Below, in pieces: positions 1-7,424 of a stretch of DNA of 11,235 nucleotides; positions within the stretch are counted from its first letter, which is position 1, and every line of letters starts with the position of its first letter. The DNA comes from Pseudazoarcus pumilus_A (lineage in GTDB: Bacteria > Pseudomonadota > Gammaproteobacteria > Burkholderiales > Rhodocyclaceae). Where the stretch lies: contig JAJLLM010000146.1 in the NCBI GenBank assembly GCA_033837965.1, forward strand, positions 1 to 11,235. The letters run 5' to 3'. Both the position numbers and the translations under genes were made by a program. Below the pieces are notes generated by a model. The model searched no databases, was not told where the DNA came from, and saw nothing but the letters and a program-made list of their open reading frames with translations.

Positions 1-1
1 G

Positions 2-586
2 GGCACGGGTGCGAGCCGCCGCCTGCGTCGCGCCGGCCAGCTGCCGGGCATCATCTACGGCGCCCACAAGGACGCCGAGGCGATCACGCTCGACCACAAC
101 GAGCTGTATCACCTGCTGCGCAAGGAAGCCTTCCACTCGTCGGTTCTCAACGTGAACCTCGACGGCAAGAAGGAAACCGTGATCCTGCGTGACACGCAAT
201 GGCACCCGTACAAGCAGCAAGTGCTGCACATCGATTTCCAGCGTGTCAGCGCCTCCGAGAAGCTGCACATCAAGGTGCCGCTGCACTTCGTGAACGCCGA
301 AGTCAGCCCGGCCGTGAAGCTCGGCGGCCAGATGGTTTCGCACGTCATCACCGAGATCGATGTCGCCTGCCTGCCGAAAGACCTGCCGGAATTCATCGAA
401 GTCGACCTGAAGGACCTCGCGGCCGACCAGTCGCTGCACGTTTCGGACCTGAAGCTGCCGAAGGGTGTTGAAGTCGTCCATCACGGCGAAGGCAACCCGG
501 TCATCGCCACCGCCCTGAAGACCGGCGGCGGCAGCGCCGACGATGCAGCTGAAGGCGGCGAAGGCGACGCAGCCGCTGAAGCCTGA
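2..586 (+). CDS. rplY: 50S ribosomal protein L25, long CTC-type (5' partial)
   Basis: L25 binds 5S rRNA in the large ribosomal subunit; the long form carries an extra C-terminal CTC (general stress protein) domain. The reading frame is open from the first base, and the first visible residues (GTGASRRLRRAGQLPGIIYG) are the conserved N-terminal L25 segment, so only about 15 residues and the start codon are missing upstream. The visible 194 residues comprise the 5S-binding beta-barrel (about 1-80), the CTC domain (about 85-165) and an acidic, Ala/Gly/Glu-rich tail (last 25 residues), as is usual for the roughly 200-residue form. It precedes pth by 21 nt. The rplY-pth-ychF order is widespread in betaproteobacteria, often with prs upstream (known context, not visible here). 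Identification is firm; only the 5' end is unknown. Confidence 0.95.
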   Translation, partial: GTGASRRLRRAGQLPGIIYGAHKDAEAITLDHNELYHLLRKEAFHSSVLNVNLDGKKETVILRDTQWHPYKQQVLHIDFQRVSASEKLHIKVPLHFVNAEVSPAVKLGGQMVSHVITEIDVACLPKDLPEFIEVDLKDLAADQSLHVSDLKLPKGVEVVHHGEGNPVIATALKTGGGSADDAAEGGEGDAAAEA

Positions 587-607
587 TCGGCGGACAGCAC
601 CTCAACG

Positions 608-1219
608 ATGAGTTCCGCCCCCGTGCGTCTCGTCGTCGGCCTCGGCAACCCCGGGGCCGAATACACCGAAACCCGGCACAACGCCGGGTTTTGGTTTTGT
701 GAGCGCCTCGCCGACGAGCTCGGCGTGCGCTTCTCACCCGAATCCCGTTTCCACGGCCTCGCGGCCAACGCGCGCAATGCCGGCACCTGGCTGCTGATGC
801 CGCAAACCTTCATGAACCGCTCGGGCCAGTCGGTCGGTGCGCTGGCACGCTTCTACCGCATCCAGCCGGAGGAGATCCTCGTCGTGCATGACGAACTGGA
901 CATCCCGCCCGGCCAGCTGCGCCTCAAGTTCGGTGGTGGCCTGGGCGGCCATAACGGTCTGAAGGACACCTCCGCCCACCTCGGCACCAACGACTACTGG
1001 CGCCTGCGCATCGGCATCGGCCATCCGGGCGACCGCAATGAAGTGGTGAACTTCGTGCTCAAGCCGCCACGGCGCGAAGAGCGCGAGGAAATCGACACCG
1101 CCATGGATCGCGCACTGGGCGCCTGGCCGCTCATCGCCGGCGGCAACTGGACCGCCGCCACGACCCGACTCAACACCCGCCCCAAGCCGGCGAAGAACAA
1201 GGAAGAACCCAGCTCATGA
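608..1219 (+). CDS. pth: Peptidyl-tRNA hydrolase
   Basis: Cytosolic enzyme that cleaves the ester bond of peptidyl-tRNA released from stalled ribosomes and so recycles tRNA. The 203-residue length fits bacterial Pth. All hallmark positions are visible: the N-terminal GLGNPG motif with N14, the catalytic histidine H24 in TRHNAGF, the substrate-binding asparagine N70 in FMNRSG, D95 in HDELD (supports the catalytic His) and N116 in GGHNGLKD. The Lys/Pro-rich C-terminus (after about residue 190) is probably disordered. The ATG lies 21 nt after rplY, with no strong Shine-Dalgarno sequence. It is the first Met that leaves the usual few residues before the VVGLGNPG strand. The stop codon overlaps the ychF start in an ATGA, so translation of the two is probably coupled. 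Confidence 0.97.
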   Translation: MSSAPVRLVVGLGNPGAEYTETRHNAGFWFCERLADELGVRFSPESRFHGLAANARNAGTWLLMPQTFMNRSGQSVGALARFYRIQPEEILVVHDELDIPPGQLRLKFGGGLGGHNGLKDTSAHLGTNDYWRLRIGIGHPGDRNEVVNFVLKPPRREEREEIDTAMDRALGAWPLIAGGNWTAATTRLNTRPKPAKNKEEPSS

Positions 1220-2307
1220 GCCTCAAATGCGGCATCGTCGGCCTGCCCAACGTCGGCAAGTCCACCCTCTTCAACGCCCTGACCAAAGCCGGCATTGAAG
1301 CGGCCAATTATCCGTTCTGCACCATCGAGCCCAACGTCGGCATCGTCGAGGTGCCGGACCCGCGCCTGGCGGCACTGTCGGCCATCGTCAATCCGCAGAA
1401 GATCCAGCCGGCCATCGTCGAATTCGTCGACATCGCCGGGCTGGTAGCGGGCGCTTCCAAGGGTGAAGGCCTCGGCAACCAGTTCCTCGCGAACATCCGC
1501 GAGACCGACGCCATCGTGCACGTCGTGCGCTGCTTCGCCGACGACAACGTCGTGCACGTGTCCGGCTCGGTCGACCCGATCCGCGACATCGAAGTCATCG
1601 ACACCGAACTCGCGCTGGCCGACCTGGCCACCGTCGACAAGGCGCTCAACCGCTATCGCAAACCGGCCGCAGCCGGGGACAAGGACGCCAAGGTGCTGGT
1701 CGCCGTGCTGGAGAAGTGCCTGGCCCAGCTCGACGCCGGCAAGCCGGTGCGCGCCCTCGACCTGTCGAAGGAAGACTGGGCTGCCATCAAGCCCTTCTGC
1801 CTGATCACCGCCAAGCCCGTGCTGTACGCCGCCAACGTTGCCGAAGACGGCTTCGAGAACAATCCGCAACTCGACGCCGTGCGCACCCACGCTGCCGCCG
1901 AGGGGGCCCAGGTCGTGGCGCTGTGCGCCGCCATCGAGGCCGAGATCGCCGATCTGGACGATGCCGACAAGGCCGACTTCCTCGAATCCATGGGCCTCAG
2001 TGAGCCGGGTCTGGACCGCCTGATCCGCGCCGGCTACACCCTGCTCGGCCTGCAGACCTACTTCACCGCCGGCGTGAAGGAAGTGCGCGCATGGACCATC
2101 CACGTCGGCGACACCGCCCCGCAAGCCGCCGGCGTGATTCACACCGACTTCGAGCGCGGCTTCATCCGCGCGCAGACCATCGCCTTCGATGACTTCATCC
2201 AGTACAAGGGTGAAACCGGCGCCAAGGAAGCCGGCAAGATGCGCGCCGAGGGCAAGGACTACGTCGTCAAGGACGGCGACGTCATGAACTTCCTGTTCAA
2301 CGTCTGA
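1216..2307 (+). CDS. ychF: Redox-responsive ribosome-associated ATPase YchF (OLA1 family)
   Basis: Universally conserved TRAFAC-class P-loop protein of the Obg group that prefers ATP to GTP, binds ribosomes and has been linked to stress and translation control. The 363 residues match the family length exactly. Visible: P-loop GLPNVGKST (9-17), G3-type DIAG (72-75), the NVAE segment (207-210) standing in for the canonical NKxD G4 motif and explaining relaxed base specificity, and a C-terminal TGS domain (about 276-361). C35 in the NYPFC segment and H114 in VVHVSG match residues discussed in E. coli YchF for redox sensitivity and hydrolysis (recalled family knowledge). An AAGGAAG ribosome site lies 10 nt before the ATG, inside the end of pth, and supports this start. 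The pth-ychF pairing is conserved far beyond this group. Confidence 0.97.
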   Translation: MSLKCGIVGLPNVGKSTLFNALTKAGIEAANYPFCTIEPNVGIVEVPDPRLAALSAIVNPQKIQPAIVEFVDIAGLVAGASKGEGLGNQFLANIRETDAIVHVVRCFADDNVVHVSGSVDPIRDIEVIDTELALADLATVDKALNRYRKPAAAGDKDAKVLVAVLEKCLAQLDAGKPVRALDLSKEDWAAIKPFCLITAKPVLYAANVAEDGFENNPQLDAVRTHAAAEGAQVVALCAAIEAEIADLDDADKADFLESMGLSEPGLDRLIRAGYTLLGLQTYFTAGVKEVRAWTIHVGDTAPQAAGVIHTDFERGFIRAQTIAFDDFIQYKGETGAKEAGKMRAEGKDYVVKDGDVMNFLFNV

Positions 2308-2329
2308 GAGTGCCGCACGGAGCCCCGCC

Positions 2330-2980
2330 ATGACCGCCAGCCGCCTGACCGACGCCCTGCGCGAGGCCAACCGCGAGGACTGGGACGCCTGCGTGCGTCA
2401 CCGCTTCGTCGAGGAGTTGTTTGCCGGCAGCGTCGAAGACAGCGTGATGCGACGCTATCTGGTGCAGGACTACCAGTTCATCGACCGCTTCGTGGCCCTG
2501 CTCGGGGCCGCCATAGCCAGCGCCGACTGCTTTGCCTCGCGCGTACGCCTGGCGCGCTTCGCGCACATGATCACCAGCGACGAGAACACCTACTTCCTGC
2601 GCGCCTTCGAGGCCCTCGGCGTACCGCCGGGGGAATACTCGCAGCCGGTGCTGAGCGAGCCCACGCGCGGCTTCCAGAACCTCATGGCCGAGGCTGCCGC
2701 AACGCAGGACTACGCCTGCTGCCTGTCGGTGCTGATCGTGGCCGAATGGCTCTACCTGAGCTGGGCCGACCGCCCGCAGGCCGCGCTGCCGCCGCGCTTC
2801 GAACACGCCGAGTGGATCACGCTGCACAACAACACCGCCTTCTGCGAGTTCGTCGAATGGCTGCGCAGCGAGCTCGACCGGCTCGAAGCCGGCATGAGCG
2901 AGGCGCAGCGCGCCCGCAGCGCAGACCTGTTCGGCCGCGCCGTGCAACTGGAACGGGCGTTCTTCGACCACGTGTATTGA
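2330..2980 (+). CDS. TenA-family (TENA/THI-4, PqqC-like fold) protein lacking the catalytic cysteine
   Basis: All-helical protein of 216 residues of the TenA/THI-4 family, whose classic members (thiaminase II) hydrolyse aminopyrimidines to salvage the HMP moiety of thiamin. Signature segments are visible: YLVQDYQFI (about 43-51, including D47 and Y48), EWITLHNN (161-168) and a C-terminal glutamate E208 in QLERAFF, probably equivalent to the catalytic Glu of Bacillus TenA. The position that carries the nucleophilic Cys in TenA_C proteins (typically PC-x-W-x-Y) reads A138-E139-W-L-Y here. This is the pattern of the Cys-less TenA_E group, some plant members of which act on (formyl)amino-HMP (established for the family; inferred here). 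Two adjacent cysteines, C130 and C131, lie nearby but off the usual position. GGAG at 2319-2322 sits 7 nt before the ATG. No thiamin genes or TPP riboswitch are seen nearby, so the substrate is open. Confidence 0.82.
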   Translation: MTASRLTDALREANREDWDACVRHRFVEELFAGSVEDSVMRRYLVQDYQFIDRFVALLGAAIASADCFASRVRLARFAHMITSDENTYFLRAFEALGVPPGEYSQPVLSEPTRGFQNLMAEAAATQDYACCLSVLIVAEWLYLSWADRPQAALPPRFEHAEWITLHNNTAFCEFVEWLRSELDRLEAGMSEAQRARSADLFGRAVQLERAFFDHVY

Positions 2981-2999
2981 GCACGCGGTTGCGCGCCCC

Positions 3000-3908
3000 A
3001 TGACCTACACCGGCCGCTTTGCCCCCTCGCCCACCGGGCCGCTGCACTTCGGCTCACTGGTCGCGGCGGCGGCAAGCTGGTTCGATGCGAGGGCCCGCGG
3101 CGGCCGCTGGCTGCTGCGCATCGACGACGTCGACACGCCACGCTGCGTACCCGGCGCGGCCGAAGACATCCTGCTCACCTTGCAGCGCTTCGGCCTGCAG
3201 TGGGACGGAGAGCCGGTGTGGCAAAGCCGCCGCACGGAAGCCTATCGCGCAGCCTTCGAGCAACTGCGCGCCGCCGGTCACATCTTCCCGTGCGCCTGCT
3301 CACGCAAGGAACTGGCCGATTCGGCGCTCGCACCGGACGGCTCCCGCATCTATCCTGGCACCTGCCGCAGCGGCCTTCCACCCGGCCGGGCGGCGCATGC
3401 CTGGCGCGTACGGGTGGGCAATGCGGTCGTGCGCTTTGACGACGACCTCCAGGGCCGGCAACGGGAAGACATGGCGCGTGCCGTGGGCGACTTCGTGATC
3501 CTGCGGGCCGACGGCCTGTTCGCCTATCAACTCGCCGCGGTAGTGGATGATGCCGAAGCCGGCATCACCGACATCGTGCGCGGCGCCGACCTGCTGGCCT
3601 CCACGGCCCGTCAGCTTCACCTGCAGCGCCTGCTCGACCTGCCCCAGCCACGCTACGCACATGTGCCGGTGGCGCTCAGCGCAGCGGGCGAAAAGCTCTC
3701 CAAGCAGACCCTGGCGCGGGCGATCGACGATGTTGCTCCGTCTCTCGCACTGCATGCCGCGCTCGACTTCCTCGGCCAGCAGCCGCCGTCCGGGCTGGCC
3801 TGCGCACCGCTTGCCGAGGTACTCGAATGGGGTATCGCGCATTGGCGCATCGGGGCCGTTGCGCGCACGACCGGGCGCCCCGCGCCGGGCACATTCGCGG
3901 CACAATGA
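3000..3908 (+). CDS. gluQ: Glutamyl-Q tRNA(Asp) synthetase
   Basis: A shortened paralogue of glutamyl-tRNA synthetase without an anticodon-binding domain. It activates glutamate and transfers it to the queuosine at the wobble position of tRNA(Asp), giving glutamyl-queuosine. Visible: the N-terminal GRFAPSPTGPLHFGSL segment with the HIGH-like motif (about 9-20), the RIDDVD segment (40-45), a zinc site of the family pattern Cys-x-Cys...Tyr-x3-Cys (C98, C100, Y118, C122), the conserved VVDDAEAGITDIVRG block (about 181-195) and the KMSKS-like KLSKQ (232-236). At 302 residues it matches family length and stops where the anticodon domain of GltX would begin. It starts 19 nt after the TenA-like gene; its TGA overlaps an ATG of the next frame. 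gluQ is best known beside dksA in gammaproteobacteria, so this setting differs. Confidence 0.95.
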   Translation: MTYTGRFAPSPTGPLHFGSLVAAAASWFDARARGGRWLLRIDDVDTPRCVPGAAEDILLTLQRFGLQWDGEPVWQSRRTEAYRAAFEQLRAAGHIFPCACSRKELADSALAPDGSRIYPGTCRSGLPPGRAAHAWRVRVGNAVVRFDDDLQGRQREDMARAVGDFVILRADGLFAYQLAAVVDDAEAGITDIVRGADLLASTARQLHLQRLLDLPQPRYAHVPVALSAAGEKLSKQTLARAIDDVAPSLALHAALDFLGQQPPSGLACAPLAEVLEWGIAHWRIGAVARTTGRPAPGTFAAQ

Positions 3909-3934
3909 CCCCCCCCTTTCACCCAGGCCTGACC

Positions 3935-4354
3935 ATGCTCCAGAACGATCAACAACTGCGCGAGCTGCTGCGGAGTACCCGCCGCATCGCCGTCGTCGGC
4001 ATGTCCGACAAACCGGATCGTCCCAGCCACTACGTTGCGCAGTTCATGCGTGAGCGCGGCTTCACCATCATTCCGGTCAATCCGCAGTGCACCGAGATCG
4101 ACGGGCTGAAGTGCTACCCGAGCCTGCGCGACATCCCCGGCCCGATCGACATGGTCAACGTCTTCCGGCGCCCCGACGACATTCCGCCCATCGCGCGCGA
4201 TGCGGTCGCGATCGGCGCGAAGAGTCTGTGGATCCAGCTCGGATTGGTCAGCGCCGAAGCCGAAGCGGTCGCCGAAGCAGCCGGTCTGGCGGTGGTGATG
4301 GATCAGTGCATCAAGGTCGAATACGCGCGGCTGTTCGAGGCACCGCAGGACTGA
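3935..4354 (+). CDS. CoA-binding domain protein, YccU family
   Basis: Small cytosolic Rossmann-fold protein (139 residues) of the CoA_binding_2 / YccU type. Visible: the nucleotide-binding strand-turn IAVVGMSDKPDRPS (18-31), IIPVNP (45-50), IDMVNVFRRP (71-80), the LWIQLG turn (98-103) and a VMDQCIKVEY end (121-130). No biochemical role is established for the family; binding of CoA or acyl-CoA is inferred from the fold. The start is uncertain. An ATG at 3905 overlaps the gluQ stop as ATGA and would add ten residues (MTPPFHPGLT). The ATG at 3935 was chosen because it leaves an N-terminal helix of the length seen in E. coli YccU. Neither start has a strong ribosome site. It is the last gene of the plus-strand operon; 4 nt separate its stop from the stop of the opposing clsB. 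Confidence 0.88.
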   Translation: MLQNDQQLRELLRSTRRIAVVGMSDKPDRPSHYVAQFMRERGFTIIPVNPQCTEIDGLKCYPSLRDIPGPIDMVNVFRRPDDIPPIARDAVAIGAKSLWIQLGLVSAEAEAVAEAAGLAVVMDQCIKVEYARLFEAPQD

Positions 4355-4358
4355 GCCG

Positions 4359-5516
4359 CTAGTGCCGGCCGCGGAAGCCCGCCAGACCGATGGCCAGGCG
4401 CACGAACAGATAGGCCAGCCACGATAGCGTGCGCCGCAGTCGCGGCAGACGTTGCCAGTCTTCCGGGCGCAGCTCGGTGGCGCCGACCTGGATGGCACGC
4501 GCGAGGCTGTCACGCAGCTCCGCGGCAAAACCGGCGTCCTCCACCACCACATTGGCCTCACGCGCCAGCAGCAGGCTGAACGGGTCGATGTTGCTTGACC
4601 CGACCGTCGCCCAGCGCCCGTCCACCACCGCCACCTTGGCGTGGAGAACGCTGCGGTGATACTCGTAAAGACGGATTCCATGGCCGAGGAAGTACGGGTA
4701 GAGCGCGCGCGTGGCGTAGGCCAGCGTCGGATGGTCTGCCAGCCCCTGCAGCAGCAACGTGACGCGCACTCCCCGGGCCGCGGCATCGACCAGCGCCTGG
4801 CGGAACAGCCGGCCGGGGAAGAAATAGGCGCAGGCAATCGTGACCTCCTCCGCCGCTCCGTGAATGGCGTCGAGGTACGCCTCCTCGATGTCACGCCGAT
4901 GGCCGAGGGTATCGCGCACGACGAAGGCCGCGCGCATGTCGGCGACCGGTTTCGGCCGTCGCGTCGGCACCCGGGGCGCGGCGCCGCGCTGGCGCAGATG
5001 CGCCCATGACACCAGCCACCACAGGTGATGCACGGCGTGCACGATGGACGCCACCAGCGGGCCTTCCACGCGCACGGCGTAGTCGAAGCGTGGATGGGGA
5101 GGCCCGCCGTCCCGCACGTCGTCGATGATGTTGATGCCGCCCACCCAGGCCACGCGGCCATCGATGGCGACGATCTTGCGGTGCAGGCGGCGCAGGCGAT
5201 GACGGCGCAGACGCCAGCCTCCGACCTCGCGCCGATACACCAGCACCTGTACGCCGTCGGCCTCCAGCCCGCTCAGCATCTCGTCCACGAAGGCGCGCGC
5301 GCCAAAGCCGTCCACCATCACCCGAACGGTCACACCGCGCTGGGCGGCGCGGCGCAGGGCGTCAGCCACCCGCCGTCCGGTGGCGTCGTTCTCGAACAGG
5401 TAGGTTTCGATGTGGATCTCGCGCTTCGCAGCCGCCATGGCCGCCAGCACGTCGGGAAAGTAGGCTTCGCCGTTCTCCAGCAGCACCAACCGGTTACCGC
5501 TGACCAGACTGCTCAC
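4359..5516 (-). CDS. clsB: Cardiolipin synthase B, phospholipase D superfamily
   Basis: Membrane-associated enzyme that makes cardiolipin from phosphatidylglycerol by phosphatidyl transfer. The 385 residues carry two HxKxxxxD (HKD) motifs: H112-K114-D119 in LHRKIVAIDG, followed by VGGINI, and H292-K294-D299 in LHAKVAVVDG, followed by VGSSNIDPFS. These contribute the catalytic histidines of the two half-sites. There is no N-terminal pair of transmembrane helices as in ClsA; the start NRLVLLENGEAYF is typical of ClsB. A short hydrophobic stretch (about 364-380) at the C-terminus may help membrane attachment. A GTG is the start: GTGA overlaps the stop of the upstream ybhP-like gene by 4 nt, giving translational coupling. 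The same pair (ybhP-clsB/ybhO) occurs in E. coli, where ybhN follows; no ybhN is present here. Confidence 0.93.
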   Translation of the reverse strand: MSSLVSGNRLVLLENGEAYFPDVLAAMAAAKREIHIETYLFENDATGRRVADALRRAAQRGVTVRVMVDGFGARAFVDEMLSGLEADGVQVLVYRREVGGWRLRRHRLRRLHRKIVAIDGRVAWVGGINIIDDVRDGGPPHPRFDYAVRVEGPLVASIVHAVHHLWWLVSWAHLRQRGAAPRVPTRRPKPVADMRAAFVVRDTLGHRRDIEEAYLDAIHGAAEEVTIACAYFFPGRLFRQALVDAAARGVRVTLLLQGLADHPTLAYATRALYPYFLGHGIRLYEYHRSVLHAKVAVVDGRWATVGSSNIDPFSLLLAREANVVVEDAGFAAELRDSLARAIQVGATELRPEDWQRLPRLRRTLSWLAYLFVRLAIGLAGFRGRH

Positions 5517-6253
5517 GCCGCCAGCTCCAGCGACGCAGTGAGCGGCGAGTGGTCGGAAATCTTGCCCCAGATCGCTCCGGAATGAACCTCTGCGGATTCA
5601 ACCGTGAAGCCGCGCACGTAGATGCGATCGAGCCGCAGTACGGGGATGCGGCTGGGGTAGCTGCGCGCCGGTCGTCCGCGGAAGACCTCGACCAGGCCGA
5701 GGCGACGCGCAAGTTGCGGCTCGGCGCGATTGAGCCAGTCGTTGAAGTCACCGGCGATGATCAGCGGCGCATCGGGCGGCACGATGCGCTCGATGCGCTC
5801 GGCCAGGGCCTGCATCTGGCGCCGGCGACTGCCGCCGATCAGCCCGAGGTGCACACAGAAGCAGTGCGCGGTCTGCGGGCCGCCCGGCAGGTCGACCTCG
5901 CAATGCAGCAGGCCACGGCGCTCGAAGCGATGATCCGACACGTCCTGGTTGTAGGACGAGACGATGTCGAAGCGGCTCAGGATGGCATTGCCGTGATGGC
6001 CGTGGTCATACAGCGCGTTCTGGCCGTAGGCCGTCTGGTGCCAATGCTCATCGGCAAGGAATTCGTGCTGCGGATCGGCCGGCCAGTTGCCGTGCACCGC
6101 CTCGTGGCGCAGGTTCATGCCCTGCACTTCCTGCAGGAACACCACGTCGGCATCGAGCGCCCGCAGACGCTCACGCAGGTCGTGGATGACCATGCGCCGG
6201 TTGAAGTGGGAGAACCCCTTGTGGATGTTGTAGGTGCAGACCTTGAGCTTCAT
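5513..6253 (-). CDS. ybhP: Endonuclease/exonuclease/phosphatase-fold protein, YbhP type
   Basis: Metal-dependent hydrolase of the EEP superfamily (exonuclease III / DNase I / sphingomyelinase / inositol phosphatase fold), 246 residues. Active-site positions are all visible: N9 in TYNIHKG, E42 in LQEVQG, H135 in HLGL, D169 and N171 in GDFND, D209 in DRIYV, and D234-H235 in SDHSPL. The catalytic site is therefore intact, but the substrate cannot be read from sequence. No signal peptide is apparent, so it is probably cytosolic. Its GTGA overlap with clsB and the matching E. coli ybhP-clsB order point to a role linked to phospholipid metabolism, possibly on a phosphodiester or head-group (inference). 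The ATG lies 51 nt after the nadA stop with no terminator-like hairpin between, so co-transcription is likely. The ribosome site is weak. The symbol ybhP is assigned by context plus family. Confidence 0.85.
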   Translation of the reverse strand: MKLKVCTYNIHKGFSHFNRRMVIHDLRERLRALDADVVFLQEVQGMNLRHEAVHGNWPADPQHEFLADEHWHQTAYGQNALYDHGHHGNAILSRFDIVSSYNQDVSDHRFERRGLLHCEVDLPGGPQTAHCFCVHLGLIGGSRRRQMQALAERIERIVPPDAPLIIAGDFNDWLNRAEPQLARRLGLVEVFRGRPARSYPSRIPVLRLDRIYVRGFTVESAEVHSGAIWGKISDHSPLTASLELAA

Positions 6254-6304
6254 GACCGCAGCCGCGCGATGTCCGGAAACGGTGCCTGAACGACGCCTCT
6301 GACG

Positions 6305-7405
6305 TCAGGACGCTCCCAGCATGCGATCGAGCGCCAGACGGGCCAGTGCCGCCTCGTGCTCGGGCACGCTGATACGGTTGACGACATTTCCGTCCGCAAG
6401 GTTCTCCAGCGCCCAGGCCAGATGCTGTGGATCGATGCGCTGCATGGTCGAGCACATGCACACCGTCGGCGCCATGAACTGAACGATCTTGCCTTCGGGG
6501 CGCATCTCTTCGGCCAGCCGGTTGACAAGGTTCAGCTCGGTGCCGACCAGCCAGCGCGTGTTGGCCGGCGCCGCCTGGATGGTGTTGATGATGTACTCGG
6601 TCGAACCGACGTAATCCGAATTCAGGCACACGTCGAGGTTGCTCTCCGGATGCGAGATCACGAAGCCGTCGGGGTGCTGCATGCGCCAGCGGCGGATGTG
6701 GCTCTCCTGGAACATCTGGTGCACCGAGCAGTGCCCCTTCCACAGCAGGATCTTCGCCTTGCGAATCTGTTCGGGCGTGAGGCCGCCGTATTCCTGGTCC
6801 GGATCCCACACCACCATCTCGTCGGCTGCGATGCCCTTGTTGTGGCCCGTCCAGCGACCAAGGTGCTGATCCGGGAAGAACAGCACCTTCTCGCGCTGGG
6901 CGAAAGCCCAGTCGAGGATCTTCGGCGCGTTCGTCGAGGTGCACACGATGCCGCCATGTTCCCCGCAGAAGGCCTTCAGGTCGGCTGCAGAGTTGATGTA
7001 GGTGACCGGCGTGATGAGCGCATCCGGCGCACCGAGCACTTCACCCAACTCGCGCCAGCAACGCTCCACCTTGGCCAGATTGGCCATATCAGCCATCGAG
7101 CAGCCTGCCGCGAGGTCGGGCAGGATCGCCATCTGGTGCGGCCGGGACAGGATGTCGGCGACCTCGGCCATGAAATGCACGCCGCAGAACACGATGAATT
7201 CGGCATCGGTCTGCGCGGCAAGCTTGGCCAGTCGCAGCGAGTCGCCGGTGAGATCGGCGTGACGGTACACATCGGCACGCTGATAGTGATGGCACAACAG
7301 CACGGCGCGGCTGCCCAGTCGGGCCCGCGCGGCGAGGATGCGCTCCTGCGCCTCGTCGTCCTGCAGCTGGTTGAAACGGTCGAAACGGATGATGGCCTGC
7401 GTCAT
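6305..7405 (-). CDS. nadA: Quinolinate synthase A
   Basis: Condenses iminoaspartate (from NadB) with dihydroxyacetone phosphate to quinolinate in de novo NAD synthesis, using an oxygen-sensitive [4Fe-4S] cluster. The 366 residues contain the three expected cysteine ligand regions: C102 in AGCSMADM, C226 in KGHCSVH, and C316/C318 in VCMCSTM (one of these two is the third ligand). Conserved blocks include LCHHYQ (37-42), DSLRLAK (55-61), FCGVHFMAE (73-81), TSTNA (156-160), FFPDQHLG (176-183), HPESN (252-256), VGSTEYI (266-272) and GTELNLV (288-294). The C-x-C-x3-M arrangement near the end belongs to the longer Bacillus-like NadA form rather than the E. coli form. The ATG at 7405 was chosen because the protein then begins 30-odd residues before the LCHHYQ strand; the frame remains open upstream without resemblance. 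The rhodanese gene ends 19 nt upstream. Confidence 0.96.
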   Translation of the reverse strand: MTQAIIRFDRFNQLQDDEAQERILAARARLGSRAVLLCHHYQRADVYRHADLTGDSLRLAKLAAQTDAEFIVFCGVHFMAEVADILSRPHQMAILPDLAAGCSMADMANLAKVERCWRELGEVLGAPDALITPVTYINSAADLKAFCGEHGGIVCTSTNAPKILDWAFAQREKVLFFPDQHLGRWTGHNKGIAADEMVVWDPDQEYGGLTPEQIRKAKILLWKGHCSVHQMFQESHIRRWRMQHPDGFVISHPESNLDVCLNSDYVGSTEYIINTIQAAPANTRWLVGTELNLVNRLAEEMRPEGKIVQFMAPTVCMCSTMQRIDPQHLAWALENLADGNVVNRISVPEHEAALARLALDRMLGAS

Positions 7406-7424
7406 GATGTCCCTGAATACCCGA

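Noticed and set aside
994..2370. Long minus-strand open frame (458 codons) opposite pth and ychF
   Set aside because: It is the antisense mirror of a GC-rich gene with strong third-position bias, its composition is unlike a real protein, and it overlaps two certain genes.
6299..6308. Perfect 10-bp palindrome CTGACGTCAG over the nadA stop codon
   Set aside because: Short enough to arise by chance in this sequence; there is no T-run for a terminator and no recognised operator match.
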